From the NCBI GenBank assembly GCA_947474755.1, contig CANJJE010000001.1, forward strand, positions 372,001-436,000: DNA of 64,000 nt, written 5' to 3'. Made by a program: the position numbers and the translations under genes. Shown here piece after piece: positions 1 through 8,256 of the stretch. This DNA comes from Burkholderiales bacterium (GTDB taxonomy: Bacteria > Pseudomonadota > Gammaproteobacteria > Burkholderiales > Burkholderiaceae_C). The notes below the pieces were generated by a model, which saw nothing but the letters and a program-made list of their open reading frames with translations, made no database searches and had not been told where the DNA came from. Position 1 is the stretch's first letter, and each line of letters starts with the position of its first letter.

Positions 1-2
1 AC

Positions 3-200
3 ACGGCGATGGACGACGTGGCGGCACTCACCCGCAGCGGCGAGAAGGAGTCGGCAGAGATCCTCGCCCAGCTGACGTCGATCCAGAGCGGCACGGACCA
101 AAGTCTGCGTCTGGTCGAGCAACTCGCCACGGCTTCAAGCGCGCTGCGTCAGCAAAGCGAAAGGCTCACCTACCGGATCGCCCAGTTCCGCCTGTCCTGA
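3..200 (+). CDS. C-terminal end of a methyl-accepting chemotaxis-like protein (5' end outside window)
   Basis: The open frame enters from the left edge and ends at TGA 198-200. The visible 66 residues are a polar, Ser/Gln/Ala-rich helix followed by a tail ending in RLTYRIAQFRLS. Methyl-accepting chemotaxis receptors commonly end in this kind of sequence, where the signalling coiled coil is followed by a short tail with the FRL ending. No CheR-binding pentapeptide (NWETF type) is present. Ligand, membrane segments and signalling tip lie outside the window, so the family call is tentative. The next gene is convergent and ends 43 bases downstream. Confidence 0.5.
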   Translation, partial: TAMDDVAALTRSGEKESAEILAQLTSIQSGTDQSLRLVEQLATASSALRQQSERLTYRIAQFRLS

Positions 201-243
201 GCGATCGGGCGCCTTGCGCCTCAAGATCATCAGGCCGGGCAAG

Positions 244-1941
244 TCACATGCCGGCGTAGTTGGGCCCGCCTCCGCCTTCGGGCGTGACCCAGACGATGTT
301 CTGCGTCGGGTCCTTGATGTCGCAGGTCTTGCAGTGCACACAGTTCTGCGCATTGATCTGCAGGCGGTCGCTCTCTTTGCCGTTGCTGTCGGTGTTCTTC
401 ACATACTCGTAGACCCCGGCCGGGCAGTAGCGTCCTTCCGGGCCGGCGTAGGTAGCCAGGTTGATGCGGACTGGCACGCCGGTGTCCTTGAGCGTCAGGT
501 GCGCTGGCTGGTTCTCTTCGTGGTTGGTGTTGCTGATGAAGACGCTGCTGAGCCGGTCGAAGGTCAGTGTGCCGTCGGGCTTCGGGTAGTCGATGCGTGG
601 GCAATCGGCCGCAGGCTTCAGGGTCTGGTGGTCCGCCACATGGTGGTGAATCGTCCATGGCGGCGATTTGATGCCCAGCTTCGGCAGCAGCCATTGCTCG
701 ATGCCATTCATCAGCGTGGCGACCCACAGACCCTTCTTGAACCACTGCTTGAAGTTGCGCGTGCGGTCGAGCTCGTCGTGGAGCCAGCTTTGCCTGAATG
801 CGTCGGGGTAGGCCGCCAGTTCATCGTGCTGGCGGCCGTTGACGATGGCGTCGAAGATCGCGTCGGCCGCCAGCATGCCGCTCTTGATTGCGGCATGGCT
901 GCCCTTGATGCGGCTGACGTTGAGGTAGCCGGCCTCGCAGCCGACCAGTGCGCCGCCGGGGAAGATCGTCTTCGGCAGGCTCAGCAGGCCGCCTGCGGTG
1001 ATCGCCCTGGCGCCATAGCCCACGCGCTTGCCGCCTTCGAGCACGCTGCGGATCGCAGGGTGCGTCTTCCAGCGCTGCATCTCCTCGAACGGGCTCAACC
1101 ACGGGTTGCTGTAGTCGAGGCCGGTGATGAAGCCCAGTGTCACCTGGTTGTTGGGCAGGTGGTACAGGAAGGCGCCGCCGTAGGTCTGGCTGTCCAGCGG
1201 CCAGCCGGCGGTGTGCGTCACGCGGCCGGGCTGGTGCTTGGCGGGGTCGATTTCCCAAAGCTCCTTGATGCCCAGGCCGTAGCTTTGAGGGTCGCGTCCT
1301 GCATCGAGCTTGAAGCGTGAAATCAGCTGCCGGCCGAGGTGCCCGCGCGAGCCTTCGGCGAACACCGTGTACTTCCCGTGCAGTTCCATGCCGAGCTGGA
1401 AGTTGGCGGTGGGCTCGCCGTCCTTGCCGATGCCGAGGTTGCCGGTGACCACGCCCTTGACCCCGCCTTCATCGCCATACAGCACCTCTGCTGCCGCGAA
1501 GCCGGGAAAGATCTCGACACCCAGCGCCTCGGCTTGCTGGCCCAGCCAGCGCGTCACGCTGCCCAGGCTGACGATGTAGTTGCCTTGGTTGTGAAAGCAC
1601 TCCGGCAGCAGCGCGTGCGGGGTTCTGGTGGCGCCGGTGCGCGTGAGGAAGAGGAACTCGTCGTCAGTCACCGGTTGGTCCAGCGGCGCGCCGAGTTCCT
1701 TCCAGTTCGGGAACAGCTCGGACAGTGCGCGCGGGTCCATCACCGCACCGCTGAGGATGTGCGCGCCCGGCTCCGAGCCCTTTTCCAGCACCACGACCGA
1801 GATTTCATGCTCCCGCACCTGCGCCAGTTGCTTGATGCGGATGGCAGTGGCCAGCCCTGCCGGCCCGCCGCCGACGACCACCACGTCGTATTCCATGGCC
1901 TCGCGCGGGCCGTGCTGTTCGAGGAGGGATGCTGGGGTCAT
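244..1941 (-). CDS. Electron transfer flavoprotein-ubiquinone oxidoreductase (ETF-QO)
   Basis: This membrane-associated FAD and 4Fe-4S enzyme passes electrons from reduced ETF (fatty-acid and amino-acid oxidation) to ubiquinone. The 565-residue length matches the family. The N-terminus carries the dinucleotide-binding GGGPAG motif just after a MEYDVVVV strand. The C-terminus has the iron-sulfur cysteines, one in RYCPAGVYEY and three in NCVHCKTCDIKDPTQNI, typical of ETF-QO. The ATG at 1941 is preferred over the internal ATG at 1896, because the intervening EQHGPREAMEYDV stretch is itself typical of bacterial ETF-QO. It diverges from the macroglobulin gene, with about 155 bases between them. 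The etfAB genes are not in the window. Confidence 0.96.
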   Translation of the reverse strand: MTPASLLEQHGPREAMEYDVVVVGGGPAGLATAIRIKQLAQVREHEISVVVLEKGSEPGAHILSGAVMDPRALSELFPNWKELGAPLDQPVTDDEFLFLTRTGATRTPHALLPECFHNQGNYIVSLGSVTRWLGQQAEALGVEIFPGFAAAEVLYGDEGGVKGVVTGNLGIGKDGEPTANFQLGMELHGKYTVFAEGSRGHLGRQLISRFKLDAGRDPQSYGLGIKELWEIDPAKHQPGRVTHTAGWPLDSQTYGGAFLYHLPNNQVTLGFITGLDYSNPWLSPFEEMQRWKTHPAIRSVLEGGKRVGYGARAITAGGLLSLPKTIFPGGALVGCEAGYLNVSRIKGSHAAIKSGMLAADAIFDAIVNGRQHDELAAYPDAFRQSWLHDELDRTRNFKQWFKKGLWVATLMNGIEQWLLPKLGIKSPPWTIHHHVADHQTLKPAADCPRIDYPKPDGTLTFDRLSSVFISNTNHEENQPAHLTLKDTGVPVRINLATYAGPEGRYCPAGVYEYVKNTDSNGKESDRLQINAQNCVHCKTCDIKDPTQNIVWVTPEGGGGPNYAGM

Positions 1942-2097
1942 TCGTGCGTGTCCGGGCGTTCTCTGTCAGTCCGGGAGTCTATCCAGCGTGGCGCACAGAC
2001 GCTCGCCCCGCGTCTGCCAGCGGCTACTGTCGCCCGCGCACTGCACCGGCCCCCGATAGACTGGCTGGCACAACAGATGAACTCGGAGGCGAGGACC

Positions 2098-5000
2098 ATG
2101 TCAGCAGGCGATCGTTGCAGGCAGCGCAGTGAATCCCGGGATGCTCCGAGTGGTGTGTCGGCTCGTCGGCTCTGGGGTCTGGGAAGGTCGCTGCTGGCCG
2201 CGTGCGCGCTGATCCTGCCGGGAGGGGCTGCATTCGCCGCCAGCATCCAGACCTTCTCGCCACAAGGCGAGGTAGCCCTTGTTCGGCAGGCCCGGGCGAC
2301 GTTCTCCGAGTCGATGGTGCGCCTGGGCGATCCGCGCCTGCCAGACCCCTTCGACACAAGCTGTTCAGGCACGTCGCCGCTCAGCGGCAGCGGGCGTTGG
2401 GTCGATGACAAGACCTGGGTCTACGACTTCAAGCAGGATGTGCCACCCGGCGTGGCCTGCGAGTTCCAGTTGAAGCCCGGGACCTTGTCGCTGGCCGGGC
2501 AGGTGATTGCCGACTCCAAGCGCTTCAAGTTCACAACCGGTGGGCCGGCGATCGTTCGCGCGTACCCGCAGCCGGGCGAGGACTCGATCATCGAGGAGGA
2601 GCAGGTTTTCGTCCTCCTGCTCAGTGGTCAGGCTACGCCCGCCAGCATCGAGAGGTCTGGCTACTGCGAGGCTTCGGGCATCGGCGAAAGGCTGGGCTTG
2701 AAGGTGGTGGGTGGTCCGCAGCGGGATGCGATCCTGAAGGCGGTCGGGCTGTTGCGGCACCAGGCGCGGGCCGTGGCTGTCACTTGCGCGCGACCTCTGC
2801 CCAACGAAGCCAAGCTCAGCGTGGTGTGGGCCGCCGGCATCGCAACACCTTCTGGTGTCCCGAACACCGCCGAAAGCCGGTTGCAATACAAGGTACGGCC
2901 GCCGTTCAGCGCCAGTTTCAGCTGTGAGCGCACCAGTTCGCGCTCGGATTGCTTGCCGATCCGCCCGGTTCGAGTGGAGTTTTCCTCTCCCGTCCCCAGG
3001 GAGTTCGCCGAGCGAATGACATTGGTCGCTGCAGACGGCACCCGCAAGCCGCAACTCGAACAAGTCCGTGGCGAAAGCGGCGAGCAGTTGCTGTCGGTCG
3101 GTGAAGGGCCATTGCGCAGATTCCTGTTTCTGTTCGGCCGCAGCAAAAGCGAAGTGACGTCGAAGCCGTCCGAGGCCAGCGTGACGGCGGTGCAGTTCAG
3201 CGCGCCGTTTCCTGAGAACGCGACCTTGCGCATCGAGTTGCCGGCGGATCTGCGCGACGACGCCGGACGAGCACTGAGCAATGCCAGCCTGTTTCCGTTG
3301 CTGACGAAGACGGCCGTGACGCCAGCGCTCGTCAAGTTCCCGGCCGCCACCTTTGGCGTGCTCGAACTCAACGCCGAGCCGACGCTGCCGGTGACTGTGC
3401 GCCATGTCGAGGCGAATCTGGGAATCAAGGGGCTGAGTGTCACGCCTGGCGCCGTCAAGGACCTGCGCATCCGCGATGACGCGGCCATCATCGAATGGCT
3501 GGCGAGGGTCAAGCGTTACGACCAGGGCCTGCTGCCGCGTGCCGAGGTCGAGCGCGAGCTGGGCATCACCCTTCCCGCGCCACCGAAAGAGAAGAAGGCA
3601 GACCGCAAGAGCAAAAGCCATGGCGAAGACGTCTCCAGCGAGGACCAAAACGCCTGGCGCCGGCACTACGTCGAGTCCAGAACGCTCGGCCTGCTCAGGC
3701 GGGAGACGGCCGCTCGAGCCCTTGCACTGCCCAAGGCAGCAAGCGACGATCCGCGGCCCTTCGAGGTGATCGGCATTCCGATGCCGCAGGCGGGCTTTCA
3801 TGTCGTCGAGATCGAGTCACCGAAGCTGGGCGCATCGCTGCTCGAAACCGATTCGCCAGTGTTCGTGCGGACCAGCGTGCTGGTCACCAACCTCGGCGTG
3901 CATTTCAAGTGGGGCGCCGTGAACTCCGCGATATGGGTCACGACGCTCGACAAGGCCCGTCCGGTCGGGGATGCACAGCTGCAGGTCTCTGACTGCCAGG
4001 GCAAGGTCGTCTGGAGCGGCCGCAGTGATCCCCAAGGCCTTGCTCTGGTCGACAAGGAACTGCCTGCGCTGCCTTGGGAGTATTGCCGGGGGGGGCATGA
4101 CGGCGCCGACAGTGGCCGTGAGGAGGGCTACTTCGTCAGCGCGCGCAAGGCCGATGCGTCCGGCCGCGAGGACATGACCTTCGTGTGGTCGACCTGGAAC
4201 CAGGGCATCGAGTCCTGGCGTTTTCACGTGGACGCAGGTGCGCGGGACAACCCGTCGCCGGTGCTTTTTCACTCGGTGCTCGACCGCACCTTGCTGCGTG
4301 CCGGTCAGACGGTGTCGATGAAGCATCTGGCACGCCGCGAGTTGATGGTCGGCCTCGCGCTGGCCAAGAGGGACGACCTGCCGGGCGCGGCGAGCATCGT
4401 GCATGAGGGCTCCGGGCAGAAGTTCACCTTCCCGCTGAAATGGCGCGAGGACCGGTACGCCGAGACGAGCTTCGACATTCCCAGGGACGCCAGGCTCGGT
4501 GTCTACCGCGTGCTGATGGACACCGGACGCGGCAGCTACCAGACTGCCGCGTTCAGGGTGGAGGAATTCAGGCTGCCGGTGATGACCGGCCGCATCATCC
4601 CGCCCAAGGCGCCTCTGATCAGACCGCAGCAGCTGGCGTTCGACCTGCAGGTGAACTACAGCAACGGTGGCGGTGCCGCCGGCCTGCCGGTTCGCTTCTC
4701 GGCGCAGCTGCGCGATGCCAATGCGGCTACCGCCGTGCGCGCCGACCGTTTTCCAGGCTTCCGCTTCGACCCGCCCGCTGCGCCGAGGGACATGAGCGCC
4801 AGACCGTTCTTCTCCGAGGAGTACGCCGACGAAGACGACGAGGAATCCTCTGGTCGCGTACGCGACACGGGTGCGCAACTGGTCGCCAACAAGCTGCCGT
4901 TGACGCTCGACAAGAACGGTGCTGGCACGGTCAGGCTGACCCCCTTGCCCGAGGTGCAGAGCGTGCGCGAGTTGCTGGTGCAAGCCACCTATGCCGACCC

Positions 5001-8000
5001 CAACGGCGAGATCCAGACGCTCAGCCAGACTCTCCCGGTGTGGCCCTCGGCAGTGGTGTTGGGTGTACGTACCGAATCCTGGGTGTCGGTGAAGCAGAAG
5101 ATCGCCACGCAGGTGATGGCGCTCGACACGGCGGGCCGGCCGGCCGCCGGTGTGCAGGTCACGCTGCGCGGCGTGCTTCACAAGACGAGTTCGGTTCGCA
5201 AGCGGCTGGTCGGTGGCTTCTACGCCTACGAGAACCAGAACGCCGATGAGGACCTGGGCGAGCTCTGCAGCGGCACGAGCGATGCGCGCGGCCTCGTTTT
5301 TTGCGATGTCGCGATGAAGGTGCCGGGCAATGTCGAACTGGTGGCCGAGTCCAGGGACGCTGCGGGCCATCTCGCTCAGGCCGCGGCCTCGATCTGGGTA
5401 ACAGGTCACGGTGAAGTCTGGTTTGGCGGCGACAACCAGGACCGCATGGACGTGATCCCGGAGCAGCGTGCTTACGAGCCCGGGCAGACCGCCCGGCTGC
5501 AGGTGCGCAGCCCGTTCCGGCAAGCCACCGCCCTGGTGGCCATCGAGCGCAATGGCGTGATCGAAACGCGCACCGTCGAGCTGAACGGCCGCGACCCGAC
5601 CATCGATCTGCAGGTGAAGGCCGAATGGGCACCCAATGTGTACATCTCGGTGCTTGCGGTGCGCGGCCGGGTGCGCGAGGTGCCTTGGTACTCGCTGTTC
5701 AGCTGGGGCTGGCGCTCGCCAGGCGAATGGTGGCGCGCCTATCGGGACGAAGGCCGCATCCACCAGGTGCCGACCGCGATGGTCGATCTGTCCAAGCCGG
5801 CCTTCAAGTACGGCATTGCAGAGATCGAGGTGGGCACCAACCGCCATCGGCTCCAGGTCGATGTGACGCCCGACAAGTCGAGCTACCCGATCCGCGCCAC
5901 CAGCCAGGTGCGCGTCAAGGTCAGCCTGCCTGACGGAAAGCGCGCCCCCGCGGGCACGGAGGTGACGCTGGCGGTGGTCGACGAAGCGCTGCTCGAACTG
6001 ATGCCCAACGACAGCTGGGACCTGCTCGGCGCGATGATCCGACACCGCGGCTATGGCGTGGAGACGGCCACCGCACAGATGCAGATCATCGGCAAGCGGC
6101 ACTACGGCAAGAAGGCTGCGCCGGCTGGTGGCGGCGGCGGCCAGTTTCCCTCGCGTGAGCTCTTCGACACGCTGCTGTTGTGGAACCCGCGCGTGGTGCT
6201 CGATGCCAACGGCGAGGCGATGGTCAGCGTGCCGCTGAACGACTCGCTGACCTCGTTCCGCGTCGTCGCGGTGGTGGATGCGGTGCAGGGCTCGAACGTG
6301 GCGCTGTTCGGCACCGGCCGCGCCAGCATCCGCGTGACTCAGGATCTTCAGATCATCTCCGGTGTGCCTCCGCTGGTACGCGAGGGCGACCGCTACCGCG
6401 CGATGTTCACCGTGCGCAACACGACCGGCGGCGCCATGGATGCATTGCTGGCGGCGCAGCTCGGCAGCAGCAGCCTGCCTGCGCAGAGGCTGCGCATCGA
6501 AGCCAATGGCGCCGTGGAGGCCAGTTGGGAGGTCGACGTGCCGTACAACGTGGGGCAACTGGAATGGACGGTATCGGCCGAGGGGGGCGGCGCCAAGGAC
6601 CGGATGAAGATCCAGCAGACCGTCCGGGAGGCGCTGCCGGTGCGGGTGCTGCAGGCCACGCTGTTGCAGCTCGACAAGAGTGTCGTCCTGCCGGTTGCGC
6701 CGCCGGTGGGTGCCGCAGCCGATGCGCGCGGCCAGCTGCGCGGCGGCGTCGATGTCACGCTGCGGTCCACGCTCGGTGACGGGCTGCAGGGGGTGCGCGA
6801 CTACTTCAAGCGCTACCCGTGGTCGTGCATCGAGCAGCGGGCCTCCATGGCCATCGGCATGCGGGACGTCACGGCCTGGCGAGCGATCGCTGCGCAGTTG
6901 CCGCTGTATCTGGACGAAGACGGGCTCGCGAATTACTTCCCACCCGCCACGGGCTGGCGCAGCACCGGCAGCGACACGCTGACCGCGTACCTGCTGTCGA
7001 TCAGCGATGAGGCCACTCGCCTGGGCCATGACTTCAGCCTCGGCGAGGACACGCGCACGAAGATGGAACGTGGGCTGATCGCATTCGTCGAGGGTCGCAC
7101 GCGACGCGACTTCTGGGCCCCGGCTTTCCTGCGCAACGGTGATCTCGACGTGCGCAAGCTCGCTGCGATCGAAGCACTGTCTCGCACCGGCAAGGCTCGG
7201 CCGAAGCTGCTCGAATCGGTTCAGATCCTGCCCAACCAGTGGCCCACCGGCGGCGTGATCGATTGGCTGCTGATCCTGGATCGGGTGAAGGACATCCCCG
7301 ATCGCGACAAGCGCATCGCCGAGGCCGAGCAAATCTTGCGCGCGCGGCTGAACGTGCAAGGGACGCGGCTGGGCTTTTCCACCGAGCGTGACGACAACTG
7401 GTGGTGGCTGATGGTCAACGGCGACGTGAACAGCACGCGCATGATCCTGGCGGTGCTCGAGCGCTCCGCATGGAAGGACGACCTGCCACGCCTGGTGACC
7501 GGCACCTTGCAACGCCAGCAGCAGGGCGCCTGGTCGACCACCACGGCCAATGCCTGGGGCTCGGTCGTGATGGAGGCGTTCTCCAGACGCTTCGAGCGCG
7601 ACGCGGTCAAGGGCACGACACGCGCGGGCTTCGAGCCGGGCGCGGCACCGCGATCGCTGGACTGGTCCAGGTCTGCGAGCGGCGGCACCCTGGCGCTGGG
7701 GTGGCCCGCAGGTTTTGCCTCGGGTGGCCATCAGGCCGATGCCGCGCTCAAGCTGAGCCATGAAGGTGCTGGCAAGCCGTGGCTCACGTTCACCAGCAAG
7801 GCGGCGATACCCTTGGCCGCGCCACTGTCGAGCGGTTACCGCATCGCCAAGACCATCACTCCGCTCGAGCAGAAGGTGCCGGGCAGGTACAGCCGGGGCG
7901 ACGTTCTGCGCGTGCGCCTGGAAGTGGATGCGCAGGCCGACATGAGCTGGGTGGTGATCGACGATCCGGTCCCCGGCGGCGCCACCTTGCTGGGCACCGG

Positions 8001-8256
8001 GCTCGGTCGCGACGACCAGATCAACCGCAGCGGTGAACGCCAGGATGGCCGTGCCTGGCTGTCCTACGAGGAGCGCGGCTTCCAGGGCTTCCGTGCCTAC
8101 TACCGCTACCTGCCGAAGGGTGCCTTCAGTGTGGAGTACACCTTCCGCCTGAACAACCCTGGTCGATTCGGCCTGCCGAGCACGCGCGTGGAAGCGATGT
8201 ACGCGCCGGAAATGTTTGGCGAGTTGCCCAATGCCGTCGTCACCGTTCAACCCTGA
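2098..8256 (+). CDS. Large bacterial alpha-2-macroglobulin (YfhM-like, thioester type)
   Basis: This 2052-residue periplasmic protein is thought to trap attacking proteases, as bacterial alpha-2-macroglobulins do. The ATG at 2098 has GGAGG eight bases upstream. The frame stays open far upstream but without coding character. Residues about 25-50 form a signal sequence ending AAFA, followed by MG-type beta domains. The thioester motif CIEQ, with Cys about 1577, is intact in the sequence YPWSCIEQRAS, so covalent capture should be possible. A charged insert near residue 500 (KEKKADRKSKSHGED) and an acidic one near 910 (EEYADEDDEESS) are unusual. It is longer than E. coli YfhM (about 1650 residues). 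The stop overlaps the start of pbpC, the usual partner gene, which suggests coupled expression and a role linked to cell-wall repair. Confidence 0.93.
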   Translation: MSAGDRCRQRSESRDAPSGVSARRLWGLGRSLLAACALILPGGAAFAASIQTFSPQGEVALVRQARATFSESMVRLGDPRLPDPFDTSCSGTSPLSGSGRWVDDKTWVYDFKQDVPPGVACEFQLKPGTLSLAGQVIADSKRFKFTTGGPAIVRAYPQPGEDSIIEEEQVFVLLLSGQATPASIERSGYCEASGIGERLGLKVVGGPQRDAILKAVGLLRHQARAVAVTCARPLPNEAKLSVVWAAGIATPSGVPNTAESRLQYKVRPPFSASFSCERTSSRSDCLPIRPVRVEFSSPVPREFAERMTLVAADGTRKPQLEQVRGESGEQLLSVGEGPLRRFLFLFGRSKSEVTSKPSEASVTAVQFSAPFPENATLRIELPADLRDDAGRALSNASLFPLLTKTAVTPALVKFPAATFGVLELNAEPTLPVTVRHVEANLGIKGLSVTPGAVKDLRIRDDAAIIEWLARVKRYDQGLLPRAEVERELGITLPAPPKEKKADRKSKSHGEDVSSEDQNAWRRHYVESRTLGLLRRETAARALALPKAASDDPRPFEVIGIPMPQAGFHVVEIESPKLGASLLETDSPVFVRTSVLVTNLGVHFKWGAVNSAIWVTTLDKARPVGDAQLQVSDCQGKVVWSGRSDPQGLALVDKELPALPWEYCRGGHDGADSGREEGYFVSARKADASGREDMTFVWSTWNQGIESWRFHVDAGARDNPSPVLFHSVLDRTLLRAGQTVSMKHLARRELMVGLALAKRDDLPGAASIVHEGSGQKFTFPLKWREDRYAETSFDIPRDARLGVYRVLMDTGRGSYQTAAFRVEEFRLPVMTGRIIPPKAPLIRPQQLAFDLQVNYSNGGGAAGLPVRFSAQLRDANAATAVRADRFPGFRFDPPAAPRDMSARPFFSEEYADEDDEESSGRVRDTGAQLVANKLPLTLDKNGAGTVRLTPLPEVQSVRELLVQATYADPNGEIQTLSQTLPVWPSAVVLGVRTESWVSVKQKIATQVMALDTAGRPAAGVQVTLRGVLHKTSSVRKRLVGGFYAYENQNADEDLGELCSGTSDARGLVFCDVAMKVPGNVELVAESRDAAGHLAQAAASIWVTGHGEVWFGGDNQDRMDVIPEQRAYEPGQTARLQVRSPFRQATALVAIERNGVIETRTVELNGRDPTIDLQVKAEWAPNVYISVLAVRGRVREVPWYSLFSWGWRSPGEWWRAYRDEGRIHQVPTAMVDLSKPAFKYGIAEIEVGTNRHRLQVDVTPDKSSYPIRATSQVRVKVSLPDGKRAPAGTEVTLAVVDEALLELMPNDSWDLLGAMIRHRGYGVETATAQMQIIGKRHYGKKAAPAGGGGGQFPSRELFDTLLLWNPRVVLDANGEAMVSVPLNDSLTSFRVVAVVDAVQGSNVALFGTGRASIRVTQDLQIISGVPPLVREGDRYRAMFTVRNTTGGAMDALLAAQLGSSSLPAQRLRIEANGAVEASWEVDVPYNVGQLEWTVSAEGGGAKDRMKIQQTVREALPVRVLQATLLQLDKSVVLPVAPPVGAAADARGQLRGGVDVTLRSTLGDGLQGVRDYFKRYPWSCIEQRASMAIGMRDVTAWRAIAAQLPLYLDEDGLANYFPPATGWRSTGSDTLTAYLLSISDEATRLGHDFSLGEDTRTKMERGLIAFVEGRTRRDFWAPAFLRNGDLDVRKLAAIEALSRTGKARPKLLESVQILPNQWPTGGVIDWLLILDRVKDIPDRDKRIAEAEQILRARLNVQGTRLGFSTERDDNWWWLMVNGDVNSTRMILAVLERSAWKDDLPRLVTGTLQRQQQGAWSTTTANAWGSVVMEAFSRRFERDAVKGTTRAGFEPGAAPRSLDWSRSASGGTLALGWPAGFASGGHQADAALKLSHEGAGKPWLTFTSKAAIPLAAPLSSGYRIAKTITPLEQKVPGRYSRGDVLRVRLEVDAQADMSWVVIDDPVPGGATLLGTGLGRDDQINRSGERQDGRAWLSYEERGFQGFRAYYRYLPKGAFSVEYTFRLNNPGRFGLPSTRVEAMYAPEMFGELPNAVVTVQP

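Noticed and set aside
214-1320. Long frame antisense to ETF-QO
   Set aside because: Shadow of the ETF-QO gene; the real protein has all family motifs on the minus strand.
2185-2250. Lipobox-like LLAAC in the macroglobulin signal region
   Set aside because: The hydrophobic core mostly follows the Cys, so signal peptidase I cleavage after AAFA fits better than lipidation.
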